Assembly (NCBI GenBank): GCA_902798425.1
Contig: CADBWR010000014.1
Span: 59,912 to 123,911, forward strand
Reading direction: 5' to 3'
Length of the DNA stretch: 64,000 nt
Origin: an uncultured Bacteroidales bacterium
GTDB taxonomy: Bacteria > Bacteroidota > Bacteroidia > Bacteroidales > Bacteroidaceae
The notes under the pieces were generated by a model. The model had not been told where the DNA came from. It was given only the letters and a program-made list of their open reading frames with translations, and did not search any database. The translations under genes and the position numbers were made by a program. Numbering within the stretch: position 1 is the stretch's first letter; each line of letters starts with the position of its first letter. Positions 17,606-27,000 of the stretch are shown one piece after another.

Positions 17606-19144
17606 ATGAAAAAATTTCTTCTTTCTTTAATCGTGCTATTGGGTGTCACTGCTGTTCAGGCGGCCAAGCCACGTACCTCATTAAAAATATCCACAACCCG
17701 CAAGCAAACCATCTCGGGTTTTGGCGGTGCTTGCTGTGATGGCGCCATGAAGCCATTCGGTGATGACAACGCTTGTGTGAGCAAGCTCTATGGTCCTGGC
17801 AGACTTTCAAAAATCGGACTGAATATTTTGCGCATGGAAATCTCACCAAGCTTTACCGGCGACAACTGGGGCGACTACGACTGGAATGGTTCACTGCCTT
17901 CAGCTAAAATCGTCAAGAACCGTGGTGGTATTGTCTTTGGCACTCCTTGGTCTCCCCCCGGTGATTTCAAAACCAACGGCACAGCCCAGGGAGGCAATTC
18001 AGACGACCAAGGTAACCAAAAAGGTAAATTGCGTGAAGACTGCTACGAAAAGTTCTTCCCTTGGCTGAACACTTTCCTCAAATGGATGAAAGACCATGAA
18101 GTCGTCATGGATGCCGTTTCACTTCAAAACGAGCCCGACTGGTGGGTGAGCTACTCTGGCTGTCTCTATGAACCAGAGGAACAAGTTGCCCTCGTCAAGA
18201 ACTATGCACATTTGCTCGACCGCGAAACATACGATGGCGTACGTATTATCAGCGCCGAGCCTTTGGGATTTAGAAAAGACTACTATGATGCATTGTTACA
18301 AGATCAAACCTGTCGCGAACAGGTGGACATCTTTGCTGGACACATCTATGGACACATGCCGCTCCAGTATATTAAACCTGTTGCTCAGAAAGCGCTTCCG
18401 CTTGGCAAGGAAGTTTGGATGACCGAGCACTCCACGACTGACAACATCGACCACATGCCCAACTGGAACGACAACCTCATTTTCGCCGAGGAGCTCAACG
18501 AGTGCATGTTGGCTGGTTGCACAGGTTATATCTACTGGTACCTGCGTGCCCATTGGGCTTTCGTCGGTACTGGTAAGCCATGGGAGCACAATGGCAAGCA
18601 AATCAATTTCCCCGAGAACAAAAAGGACGAACTGCTCCCTCGTGCCTTCGTCATGTCTCACTTCGCTAAGAATGTTACAGGTTCCACCCGCTTAGAAACC
18701 AACCAAGATGTGAATGCAGGCCGCACGGAAGAGGGAAAGTTACAAAATTATCAGTTCTCGGCATACCAAAAGGGTGACTCTATCATCGTAATGGCAATTA
18801 ATGCCACTGAGAATACCCGCGACCTGATGATAACTCTTCCCTACAACGTGAAGAGCGGTATGCTCTGGTTGTCAACAGGCAATGAGAGTACTTCTCTCTG
18901 TCAAAAGTCAGATCTTCCCATCACTGAGTCCACCAATCAGTACTTATATGAGATGCCAGCTATGAGCCTGAACACTTTTATTTTCATGGAAGACAAAGGC
19001 AGTACTGCTATTGAGAACGTTAATCTGGTCAATGACGATGATTCCAGAACCTACTACGACCTGCACGGACGTCGTTTGGATACACCTCATGGTCTCTGCA
19101 TTGAGCGCAACGCCGACGGAAGTTCAAGAAAGGTAGTCATGTAA
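17606..19144 (+). CDS. Secreted GH30 glucuronoxylanase-type glycoside hydrolase
   Basis: A 512-residue protein with a signal peptide ending near AVQAA. The GH30 barrel starts at ISGFGGACCDGAM. The acid/base is Glu176 in SLQNEPDW and the nucleophile Glu274 in VWMTEHST; both match the GH30 subfamily 8 pattern of xylanases that cut next to glucuronic acid side chains. A beta-sandwich follows. The C terminus ends in YYDLHGRRLDTPHGL, a short sorting-tail-like sequence shared with three other proteins here. It has its own promoter and a strong terminator, so it is a single-gene unit of the xylan locus. Likely job: endo-cleavage of glucuronoxylan at or outside the cell surface. Confidence 0.88.
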   Translation: MKKFLLSLIVLLGVTAVQAAKPRTSLKISTTRKQTISGFGGACCDGAMKPFGDDNACVSKLYGPGRLSKIGLNILRMEISPSFTGDNWGDYDWNGSLPSAKIVKNRGGIVFGTPWSPPGDFKTNGTAQGGNSDDQGNQKGKLREDCYEKFFPWLNTFLKWMKDHEVVMDAVSLQNEPDWWVSYSGCLYEPEEQVALVKNYAHLLDRETYDGVRIISAEPLGFRKDYYDALLQDQTCREQVDIFAGHIYGHMPLQYIKPVAQKALPLGKEVWMTEHSTTDNIDHMPNWNDNLIFAEELNECMLAGCTGYIYWYLRAHWAFVGTGKPWEHNGKQINFPENKKDELLPRAFVMSHFAKNVTGSTRLETNQDVNAGRTEEGKLQNYQFSAYQKGDSIIVMAINATENTRDLMITLPYNVKSGMLWLSTGNESTSLCQKSDLPITESTNQYLYEMPAMSLNTFIFMEDKGSTAIENVNLVNDDDSRTYYDLHGRRLDTPHGLCIERNADGSSRKVVM

Positions 19145-19170
19145 AGAAAATAAATAATACATCACCAAAT

Positions 19171-19204
19171 TAGCCCCAAAGGTCTGTTAAAACCTTTGGG
19201 GCTA
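19171..19204. terminator. Bidirectional intrinsic terminator
   Basis: A perfect stem TAGCCCCAAAGGT / ACCTTTGGGGCTA with an 8-nt loop and T-rich flanks lies between the convergent GH30 (+) and TolB-like (-) genes. Confidence 0.9.
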
Positions 19205-19209
19205 TTTTA

Positions 19210-20703
19210 TTAAAACTTGCTAACGTATTTCACACTCTTCGCATCCTCTTTGAGGATATCAGCAAATCGTTGTGGAGTTATTGTAACGGGACCTCGCATA
19301 AACTCCGGAACGTTGTAACACTTCAAGAACTGACGATGATAGTCAGGATCAGCGCAAGGCAACTCAAACGGCTTAGTCCCCTTTCCATTCTTATCAATAT
19401 GAGCAATAAAAGGACGTGTGTAGTTGCCATCATAACGGCGACTGCTAAACACCACCCACTTACCATTGCTTGACCAAGAATGATAGCTCTCCGTATCGGG
19501 TGAGTTAATCTCCTCCATGTTACGCACCTTCCCTGTCTGAAGGTCAAGAAGCCAAAGATCTGCATCATGATGCCAGATGTGGAAGACCCCATACTTGGCG
19601 AGCGTAAACATCAAGTAACGCCCATCTGGCGAAATACGCGGAAGAGTAGCACTCTTTCCGATGGAATCAGCAGCAAACACCAATTCACGTGGTCCAAACT
19701 GCATTGTCTCAGGGTTAAAGCGCTTTTTGTACAGGTTGTATTTAGCCTCCTGGGTACGGGTAATAAACTCTAAGCCCTTATCAGTAACAGAGTCACTATA
19801 TTCAAAGTGGGCACTACAATAGTAGAGGGTCTTGCCATCGGGTGCCCAAAAGGGGAAGCACTCCATCTCCGCTGGGTCGTTTTCGATATTCATCACCTCG
19901 TTTTTGTCCACGTTATAGGCGATAAGGTCACTCTCTGAGTCGAACACCTCTATCTTATTGGGATTGACACTGTGGAATATCTGACCGGTCATATTGGTGG
20001 AATAGACAATGAGCGGAAGCCAAGGATGCCAGGTGGGATAGACACCTGCCGACAAGATAGAGTCATTACGCATATTAATCTTTTGAATCTTTCCATCGTA
20101 GGCAATGACCGTGCCCCCCATATTCTGACGGGCGTGGAACTGCATCCTGTCAGGGTTATACTGCTGGTAGTTGTGACAATTAATACACTGACCATTTGCG
20201 TTCTCCGAACAGAGCATATTGTCATAGATAACACTTTCGTCATAGTTTTCTAGACAGCGCTGATTAATCGTCAATTCTTCATAAGTAACATACGAAGGCG
20301 AAATAAGGCGATAACTGATATATGGGTCGATGGAATCGGGCGAGACATATATCTTAAACGGTTTAAAGCGTGTCCAACTGTCCCCATTATTCACATACAC
20401 CTCAACATCGATAGCACTACCCTTAGCAGCCTCAGCCAGTCTGTGCCAGTCATCAGCATCAGGCTGTATCTTTGTGCCTCCACAGACGAGTTCGTCCTCA
20501 CCCACTGACAGACGCGCCACCACATCGTCTGCTTTGCCGTCAATCTCAAAGGTCAGTGGTGCTACATTAATAGGTACCGTAACATTGGTATAGTCCGGAT
20601 AGATATTGGGAAACTCGTTCTTATCCCAGTAATTATCGGGAATCTGACGTCCACAGGCCACCAGTATTGTTACTACAATAGTGACTAAAAGCAGCTTTCT
20701 CAT
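19210..20703 (-). CDS. TolB-like beta-propeller lipoprotein with a CxxCH motif
   Basis: A 497-residue lipoprotein (lipobox LVAC). The C-terminal two thirds carry repeated PD40/WD40-like blades (SPDGRYLMFT, APDGKTLYYC, SSNGKWVVFSSRR), as in TolB-type propellers. Near residue 175 a CINCHNY sequence gives one CxxCH motif, the classic c-type heme attachment signal. A single motif in an otherwise non-cytochrome protein might instead bind metal or be coincidental. The gene follows the DUF6057 membrane-protein gene after one base and is probably translated with it. The pair is known to me as a recurrent, uncharacterised Bacteroidota gene couple. Confidence 0.7.
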   Translation of the reverse strand: MRKLLLVTIVVTILVACGRQIPDNYWDKNEFPNIYPDYTNVTVPINVAPLTFEIDGKADDVVARLSVGEDELVCGGTKIQPDADDWHRLAEAAKGSAIDVEVYVNNGDSWTRFKPFKIYVSPDSIDPYISYRLISPSYVTYEELTINQRCLENYDESVIYDNMLCSENANGQCINCHNYQQYNPDRMQFHARQNMGGTVIAYDGKIQKINMRNDSILSAGVYPTWHPWLPLIVYSTNMTGQIFHSVNPNKIEVFDSESDLIAYNVDKNEVMNIENDPAEMECFPFWAPDGKTLYYCSAHFEYSDSVTDKGLEFITRTQEAKYNLYKKRFNPETMQFGPRELVFAADSIGKSATLPRISPDGRYLMFTLAKYGVFHIWHHDADLWLLDLQTGKVRNMEEINSPDTESYHSWSSNGKWVVFSSRRYDGNYTRPFIAHIDKNGKGTKPFELPCADPDYHRQFLKCYNVPEFMRGPVTITPQRFADILKEDAKSVKYVSKF

Positions 20704-20704
20704 A

Positions 20705-22519
20705 TCAATAGTAAGTGATGTCTCTTAGGAAAAAGTATTCAAAATAGTAAGTATGCCCCAGGTTCTGATAGAGGAACTGTCTGATACTTGGATCATGCGT
20801 TTTGCTGAACTGCTGGAGTTGACGCATAAAGACTGCGAAGTTCTCTTGAACACCAGGTTCAAGAGACCACTCGTCCAGACCTTCTTGACCTTGCATATTG
20901 GCAAACAGCCATGCAGCCTCCTGGAAAATGCGTGGCGGCATCTTGTCTTCACCGTTCAACTGTACATAGTGGTCAAAACGAGGCCAGAAGAGATCAGGAT
21001 TTCTCGTCCACATCGCCCCCAGCACAGCCTGCTCCTGGAAATAGATATCGTCAGCATCATGGTTTGCTAACGTGGTCATGATGCAATTTTCGACCTTGCC
21101 CTCTACAGCGTCCAGCTTATCCGTATAATGTTGCATACGAGCGACAGGTCCCGTCTCTGCATCGGCTGTCAACTGTTTCGGGTCGTTCATCAGTGCTTCC
21201 ATGTGGTCGGCCCACGCCCCATAGTAGGAGGTTTCCCTTAGAATATCCAGAAATTTCCTGGCAGCCTGTTTCTCGTTACAGAAGATGGCACAGCGCGCCA
21301 TATACTTCAGCAGCTCCACGTTCCAGCCATACTCCACACCATCCTCCATGCAGATACGGTGACATTCGTTCATCATACCATATTGGTAAAGCATCATTCT
21401 CCCTGCCACATGATACATATAAATAGGCAATGGTGTATTGGCTTTTTTAGAACCCTTTGGAAAACTATACATTTCATCGCACTGGCGTCCCAACCTGCTA
21501 AGTGCCAGATTATGCATCATCACTATAGCTCTTGTCGGCTCGCCATCTTGTTTAGTGCCCTCTTTTACGACACCATCCCAATCTGCTTGCTCTACACAGC
21601 GCTGCATGCGTAGCTCATGGTGGAAGTTAGCATCCTTATACCAGAAATGATAAACTGAACCCACGACTACCACTGCCAGCACCCCTTGTAATATCCAGTC
21701 AGCTAGCGACTGCCTCAAGGTTTCCCACCCACGGCGGCAAACAATCGTCAACAACAAGAGGTATACTGCCAACACATAATAAGGATAGTCATATTGCGGA
21801 TAGTAATCGCTAATGGCAAAAACCGGCAGTGCTGACCTGTAAATATCTACCAGATTGGTTTCATAGTAGACGAAACGATAATACATTAGTGGAATGGCAA
21901 CTATGCTCAGCAGCGAGACAAGAGGCAGAAGCCACTGACGCCACGACCATATCGTCATCAATACTACTGCTGCCAAGGCATAGGCACCCATCAGCGGGTA
22001 TCCTACCAGCGTTACCAGAACGATAAATGCTATACGCATCCACAGATTCTCAGGCAACAAACGATACATCCAAAACAAGGATACCGCTCCTATTACACCC
22101 AGCGTGGGCACAAAGAAGAAGCCACGCAACTTGATAACGTAGACCCAATAGCCCAAGTCCATATTGGCCAACAGCAGGATAGCCACTGGAACCAATGGCA
22201 GTGCCATCCATCTCTGCGGAATGCAAAATGCCCGTTTCGTGAGCCACATCAACAGCAGCCACAAGCCACAAAGCAGAACGACGCCGACCCAAGGATAATA
22301 GAAGTGCTGGGTCATGAAAGAACCCAGATACGACAGCATACCACCAGGCACCACCATCTGCTGTTTGAAGAACAACGCAGTATTAAGGAACACGTTGTGT
22401 TGCTGCACCTTCCACAGCAAGTCGGCCTCACGATATAATAGCACAAAGACTATTACCATGAGTACGCCTAACCACAGGGCAATGGTGTTCAGTTGCTTAA
22501 AACGGGGAGTCTTTGCCAT
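20705..22519 (-). CDS. DUF6057-type polytopic membrane protein
   Basis: A 604-residue inner-membrane protein with about nine or ten hydrophobic segments in the first 300 residues. A soluble helical part of about 300 residues follows, possibly TPR-like (ALSRLGRQCDEMYSF, ARKFLDILRETSYYG). The overall shape recalls membrane glycosyltransferase-like proteins, but no catalytic motif is evident. I assign it to DUF6057 from memory of the family. It starts 14 bases after the GH43 stop and ends just before the TolB-like lipoprotein start, so GH43, DUF6057 and the propeller look like one operon. Confidence 0.7.
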   Translation of the reverse strand: MAKTPRFKQLNTIALWLGVLMVIVFVLLYREADLLWKVQQHNVFLNTALFFKQQMVVPGGMLSYLGSFMTQHFYYPWVGVVLLCGLWLLLMWLTKRAFCIPQRWMALPLVPVAILLLANMDLGYWVYVIKLRGFFFVPTLGVIGAVSLFWMYRLLPENLWMRIAFIVLVTLVGYPLMGAYALAAVVLMTIWSWRQWLLPLVSLLSIVAIPLMYYRFVYYETNLVDIYRSALPVFAISDYYPQYDYPYYVLAVYLLLLTIVCRRGWETLRQSLADWILQGVLAVVVVGSVYHFWYKDANFHHELRMQRCVEQADWDGVVKEGTKQDGEPTRAIVMMHNLALSRLGRQCDEMYSFPKGSKKANTPLPIYMYHVAGRMMLYQYGMMNECHRICMEDGVEYGWNVELLKYMARCAIFCNEKQAARKFLDILRETSYYGAWADHMEALMNDPKQLTADAETGPVARMQHYTDKLDAVEGKVENCIMTTLANHDADDIYFQEQAVLGAMWTRNPDLFWPRFDHYVQLNGEDKMPPRIFQEAAWLFANMQGQEGLDEWSLEPGVQENFAVFMRQLQQFSKTHDPSIRQFLYQNLGHTYYFEYFFLRDITYY

Positions 22520-22533
22520 GTAACAAACATTGA

Positions 22534-24294
22534 CTATTGATTATCTGACAGCACCTTACGACTGTGCTTTACGCCATTAGCATCTGTATATTGCTGAATG
22601 ACGATACCACGATATTGGTGGGCATCTGACAATTTTCTACCCGACAAGTCGTACAATTGACTATTTGACAATTGACTATTTGACAATTTCAGGATTCCCG
22701 TGGAACCTGTTTCGAGGAACTGCCAAGAATCTACATAGAGATCCTCTGCCTCAGTAACAACGAAATACAAGTTATTCTTGACATTCTTAAACTTTGATAA
22801 CTTGTCTGCAGGAATTTCAATAACATGGTCTTCCATGTCAGTAGACGAGATGTCAATGGTGAGCATTGTAGTCATGGGAGTCTTGCTAGTACGCAATTCC
22901 ATCTTTCCCGTACCCTTAGCGCGCAGCACAAATCTGTCTGCACCCTTAGTACCAAAGTCTACCTTGCGAACATTAATCCATGAACCGGCCTTCATCTTCA
23001 CCTGCATATTCTCTGAAGCGTCATTGCCCAACGTACTAATTTGGGTATTCTTCTTAATATTGGTAATATCTTCATAGTTCACACCAGCGCAGGTTGCCAT
23101 AGTCTCCATCTGCTGGAGTTCGTAGGGGTTCACATTCTTTATCTGTGTAACGCCCTCCTGATTCAACGTTACAAGGCTAACAGTCGCTGTCGACTCGTTC
23201 ACCGTTGCTCTATTCACACAGATAGAGCGATAGTCACCTGCACTGGCATCCACAGCACCATCCTTTTTCATAGCATCCAGCAAGACACTACCGTGATTAT
23301 GATAGATATGATAGTAGCGACCCTGGAACTTCTGCAGATGAGAGTGGTTATTGCCTGCTACACCAGGACCATAATAACCTTTGAACTCCCAAGAATTGGG
23401 GTCTAAGGGATTGTCGCTGACCATATAGCACATAGTACCACCACCAGGTGCACTGACGTTGATATTGTGCTCGCTCTTGTAAGTGTTCCACTCATCAGCC
23501 TTACGTTCTGCCCAGTTAGAGCAATAAGTGTAGACATACTTGCCACCAATAACATTCAACTCGTTAGCCTCGAAGTGGTAAGGAGCATGTATTACAGATG
23601 CCGAACCATCAACCTCAGTCATCGAAGGCTTCAATTTGATAATACGTGCAGCATCGGGCATAATCCCGTTAGGACCAAGGCCACCGAAAGAAAGCCAGCC
23701 GACACCATTGTCATCAATCGTTACACCAGGGTCGAAATTGGCATTGGTTCCTTGCTTGTTGGCTCCTGGAGTATCGTAAGTAACCATCAGCTTATTGTTG
23801 GGCGATTTCCAAGGACCGATGGGCGATTCGGCTTTCAACACACCAACGCCATGACTGCTGTTGCAGAAATAGAGGAAAAACTCGTCTTTGTCCGTTTCAT
23901 TGTTGTGACGCCAGGTAACTGACGGTGCCCACGATACGCCATAACCATGCCACCAGGGATTGCTTACCCAATTGGCGCAGAGTTTCTTAGTATCAATGGT
24001 GCCATGGAAGGTCCAGTTCACCATGTCGTCCGTCGAAAACACGACAATCGACTTGATGTTTTCATACTTATTCTCACCTTTCTTATTCTTGGCCAGAAAT
24101 TCCTGATGGTCGTTCGAGCCGTAGACATACAGACGACCGTTATATTCCAGTGCCGTAGGATCAGCACAGAATACGTTGGCACTGATTGGGTTGTTATTAC
24201 TACTTCCTTTGTAGTCGGTAGCCATTGATGTTTGCGCCTTAGTCGGTATGCAAGCTGCCACAACAGCAACACTCAATAATAGTTTCTTATACAT
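22534..24294 (-). CDS. Secreted GH43 arabinofuranosidase/xylosidase with CBM6
   Basis: A 586-residue protein with a signal peptide from MYKKLLLSVAV to TKAQ. The five-bladed GH43 domain has the general base Asp45 in FCADPTALE, the NFDPGVTID block and the acid Glu in HFEANEL. A CBM6-like domain follows (GSWINVRKVDFG, LRAKGTGKMELR). After a repeated LSNSQ linker the C terminus reads YDLSGRKLSDAHQYRGIVI, a sorting-tail-like end. The likely role is removing arabinose side chains from arabinoxylan. The start at 24294 was chosen over 24348 because it begins a standard signal peptide. It has its own -7 element and lies beyond a terminator, so it is a separate unit from the SusCD run. Confidence 0.87.
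   Translation of the reverse strand: MYKKLLLSVAVVAACIPTKAQTSMATDYKGSSNNNPISANVFCADPTALEYNGRLYVYGSNDHQEFLAKNKKGENKYENIKSIVVFSTDDMVNWTFHGTIDTKKLCANWVSNPWWHGYGVSWAPSVTWRHNNETDKDEFFLYFCNSSHGVGVLKAESPIGPWKSPNNKLMVTYDTPGANKQGTNANFDPGVTIDDNGVGWLSFGGLGPNGIMPDAARIIKLKPSMTEVDGSASVIHAPYHFEANELNVIGGKYVYTYCSNWAERKADEWNTYKSEHNINVSAPGGGTMCYMVSDNPLDPNSWEFKGYYGPGVAGNNHSHLQKFQGRYYHIYHNHGSVLLDAMKKDGAVDASAGDYRSICVNRATVNESTATVSLVTLNQEGVTQIKNVNPYELQQMETMATCAGVNYEDITNIKKNTQISTLGNDASENMQVKMKAGSWINVRKVDFGTKGADRFVLRAKGTGKMELRTSKTPMTTMLTIDISSTDMEDHVIEIPADKLSKFKNVKNNLYFVVTEAEDLYVDSWQFLETGSTGILKLSNSQLSNSQLYDLSGRKLSDAHQYRGIVIQQYTDANGVKHSRKVLSDNQ
22654..22688. repeat. Two 15-bp direct repeats in the GH43 linker
   Basis: Two perfect copies of a 15-base unit (caattgactatttga, 22654-22683) plus five bases encode the repeated LSNSQ linker just before the C-terminal tail. 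The unit is made of the same kind of short words as the intergenic heptamer tracts. Confidence 0.75.
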
Positions 24295-24323
24295 ATTAGT
24301 AATTAAATGATAGTTTTCGACTG

Positions 24324-24331
24324 CAAAGGTA
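24324..24331 (-). promoter_or_regulatory. -7 element for the GH43 gene
   Basis: TACCTTTG on the minus strand, about 30 bp before the ATG. No good -33 TTTG is at the expected distance, which would fit an activator-dependent promoter. Confidence 0.5.
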
Positions 24332-24410
24332 GTCAAAAGAAGCCACATAAGTAGCTTCTAATGTCACACATACTTTTCCTCATGTATCATAAAATACTAC
24401 CAAACAATTC

Positions 24411-24449
24411 AAGAAAAAAGTAATCGGGAACCCTCGGGCTCCCGATTAC
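24411..24449 (-). terminator. Intrinsic terminator of the Xus operon
   Basis: On the minus strand a perfect 10-bp stem (GTAATCGGGA/TCCCGATTAC on the plus strand, 24420-24449) is followed by a T-run. It closes the SusC-to-CBM transcript and separates it from GH43. Confidence 0.85.
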
Positions 24450-24503
24450 CATTAGGATATGTAATTACTAAGTATTTACTTAGATTACTTTACGAACTCT
24501 CGC

Positions 24504-26858
24504 TTACTTCACAAACTTCTTGCCATCCTTAATAACGAGGCCCTTGAAGCCGTTAGATACACGCTGACCAGCGAGGTTGTAGATAGCGGTAGAAGTCTTA
24601 ACGCTCTTAGCAGCTACGTTCTCGATTCCTGTACCTCCTGGAACAAACTCATGAGGATTAGTGCCAGCACCCTCCTTCACGTAGAAGTTCTTAGTACCCT
24701 CAGCATCAATCAGGTTCTCAGTGGTCTTACCTGCTTCAATGCCACTATCGTAGATATACCACTGAACGTCTGTAATCTCATAGTCGCAAGCGCCCTTAAT
24801 TTCAGCCATGTTGAAGGCGATATTCCACATACCATCAGCTTCAGCAGGAACTGTGAACTCCTTATCAAATGTCTGCCAGTCACCAGACTTAAAGGTTACA
24901 TCACCAATTGCAGCCCAGTGCTTGTAAGCACCTGGAGTCTCTCCGTGGCACTGAGTAGTAGTCTTAGCCTCAGCAACAGAGCTCTTATACTTGAACACCA
25001 GCTTCGTTACCTCACCCTTTGCCAGAGCGCGGTTTGCCTTGATGAAGAACTGGTTGTCCCAAGTCTCACCATTGTGGCCTTCGCCACCTGCACCATGTGA
25101 ATCCTCAGCAGTATTGTTATCAGTTTCTTCTCTAACTGTAAGTTCCTGTTTGTTTGCATCCCAAGAATCCTTCAGGTCTTCGCGATCCTTACCATGTACA
25201 ACAATTGCAGTACTGTTAGTTACGACATCGTCATACACAACTTCCTCGCCCTCTTCACAAACAAATGCCATAGACTTGTATGCTGTGTCAATATAGATGT
25301 TCCAAACACCTGCCATCGGAAGCTTCAGCTTAGCAACACTTGCTGGAGTATAGTCTAACCAGGTTTCATCATCGCTTGTGATAGTGCCGCTAGGCTTCAG
25401 AGTATTGGCCTTGAAGGATGCGTCGTTACCGCGAACGGTAGAAATCATAATCTCAGAAACATAAGTATCCTTCTTTCCTGCCTCACCGATAGTGGCGCTA
25501 TATATAGCTGTTTCCGGAATCTGCTCGAACTTAATAGCATTGGCGAAGTCATATTCAAGACCAGCCTTAGAGTTAGAACCTGCTACGAAGTAACCCTCTT
25601 CAAGTACCATGCTCATCCACTGAAGATCATCGAAATAGAAATCAATAGCGTCCTTATCTTCAGCGTTCAGGTTGAATGCGATTGACCAACCACCATCCAT
25701 ATCATCTCCAATAGTCATAGTGCCATCAAAGGTCTGCCACTCGTTTGTGAAAGTAACGTCACCGATAGCATGCCAAATCAGGTACTCAGATGGGTTCTGC
25801 TTGTGAATCTGAGTCTGGGTTTTAACACTCGCCTTTGAACACTTATAGCGGAAGTGAATCTTCAGTTGTTCACCAGACTTCCAAGACTTCGGAGACTGGA
25901 TCCAGAACTGGTTATCCCATGCAGAAGGGTCACCCTCGGTGTCAGCTACAGCACCATGAACTACGAATACCTTATTGTTAGGATCGTCAGGATCAGTTGT
26001 AATGTCAGCGGGGAAAGGATTATAACCTTCGCCATCACCTTTAAAGTTCGGGCCATGATTTCTGCCCTTGGTCTTTCCCCAAGCACAAATCAAACCGGTC
26101 TTATCACCTTTCCAATTCTCGTTGGGAGTACCTTCCATAGCCCATGCAGGCCAAGCAGTCTCAGCATTACCCATATAGATGCTTTCAGTTGCAACACCAG
26201 GAACGATAGGCTTACCATCATTGGTGAGCCACTCCTGCCATACAGTGGGAGCCTGAGCTTTAGCATTGTGACCAACGATTACATACTTCCATTCGATGGT
26301 AGCTACACATGTACCAGGCTTTGCGGTAACCCAGCACTCTGTACCTCCAACGTTGTTGTAGGTCCATTCTACTTCTTCCCATTCTGTACCGATATTAACC
26401 TTAGCATTAAGTGATTGATCACCACTCCATCCCCAGGCGAGATCGACATCGATGGTACAAGCGGCTGAAGCCTTAACCATGGCCTTTACCGTATAGGAGC
26501 CATCAAGTTCTGTTTGGAAATTACCAGAGAGGTGATACTGGTGCCAATATGGACCAGCACCTGTTACCTTCTGATACTCTGTTCCATTTTGGGTCTTAAC
26601 GGTACCAACAGAAGATTCTCCTTCTGCCAATTTGCCTTTACCTTGATCATCTCCGTTGTCAAGGACATCTTGTGTTGCATACCTGTAGTCTGCACCGTAG
26701 TCGGTCATGACACCGTCAACCCACTCAGGTACATAACCCATCACATAGTGGGGGAAGCCTGTAAAAGTTGAGAAATCAACCTTTTTGTCTTCTACCCACT
26801 CTGCCTTTGCTCCCAGGAAACATGCCAAGAGAGCAACCAGTGTAAATAATTTCTTCAT
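24504..26858 (-). CDS. Secreted multi-module carbohydrate-binding protein of the xylan locus
   Basis: A 784-residue protein with a signal peptide ending near GAKA and no enzyme motif that I can see. The N-terminal third looks like one CBM4_9-type beta-sandwich. Two clearly homologous modules follow at about residues 300-420 and 590-705 (WDNQFWIQSPKSW versus WDNQFFIKANRAL; HAIGDVTFTNEWQTFDGT versus AAIGDVTFKSGDWQTFDK). A different beta domain lies between them. The C terminus (IYNLAGQRVSNGFKGLVIKDG) is a sorting-tail-like end. It is the last gene before the operon terminator. Likely role: holding xylan at the surface. The gene lies 142 bp after the GH10-like gene, across a hairpin that may set its expression level. 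Confidence 0.75.
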   Translation of the reverse strand: MKKLFTLVALLACFLGAKAEWVEDKKVDFSTFTGFPHYVMGYVPEWVDGVMTDYGADYRYATQDVLDNGDDQGKGKLAEGESSVGTVKTQNGTEYQKVTGAGPYWHQYHLSGNFQTELDGSYTVKAMVKASAACTIDVDLAWGWSGDQSLNAKVNIGTEWEEVEWTYNNVGGTECWVTAKPGTCVATIEWKYVIVGHNAKAQAPTVWQEWLTNDGKPIVPGVATESIYMGNAETAWPAWAMEGTPNENWKGDKTGLICAWGKTKGRNHGPNFKGDGEGYNPFPADITTDPDDPNNKVFVVHGAVADTEGDPSAWDNQFWIQSPKSWKSGEQLKIHFRYKCSKASVKTQTQIHKQNPSEYLIWHAIGDVTFTNEWQTFDGTMTIGDDMDGGWSIAFNLNAEDKDAIDFYFDDLQWMSMVLEEGYFVAGSNSKAGLEYDFANAIKFEQIPETAIYSATIGEAGKKDTYVSEIMISTVRGNDASFKANTLKPSGTITSDDETWLDYTPASVAKLKLPMAGVWNIYIDTAYKSMAFVCEEGEEVVYDDVVTNSTAIVVHGKDREDLKDSWDANKQELTVREETDNNTAEDSHGAGGEGHNGETWDNQFFIKANRALAKGEVTKLVFKYKSSVAEAKTTTQCHGETPGAYKHWAAIGDVTFKSGDWQTFDKEFTVPAEADGMWNIAFNMAEIKGACDYEITDVQWYIYDSGIEAGKTTENLIDAEGTKNFYVKEGAGTNPHEFVPGGTGIENVAAKSVKTSTAIYNLAGQRVSNGFKGLVIKDGKKFVK

Positions 26859-26934
26859 AATAGAAATAATTTAGATTAATAATAAAAAGTTAGTTAATAA
26901 AAAATGTAATTATGTTATTCAGAGTTTTTTGAAA

Positions 26935-26986
26935 GACAGCTGCCAAGAAAATCGGAATGGATCCTTTTTGTTAACTGGCAGCTATC
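26935..26986 (-). other. Intergenic hairpin between GH10-like and CBM genes
   Basis: On the minus strand GATAGCTGCCA pairs with TGGCAGCTGTC (11 bp, one G-T pair) around a 30-nt loop. There is only a weak T-run after it, so it may protect or process the mRNA, or terminate it partially. Confidence 0.6.
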
Positions 26987-27000
26987 TTCCAATTAGTTCA

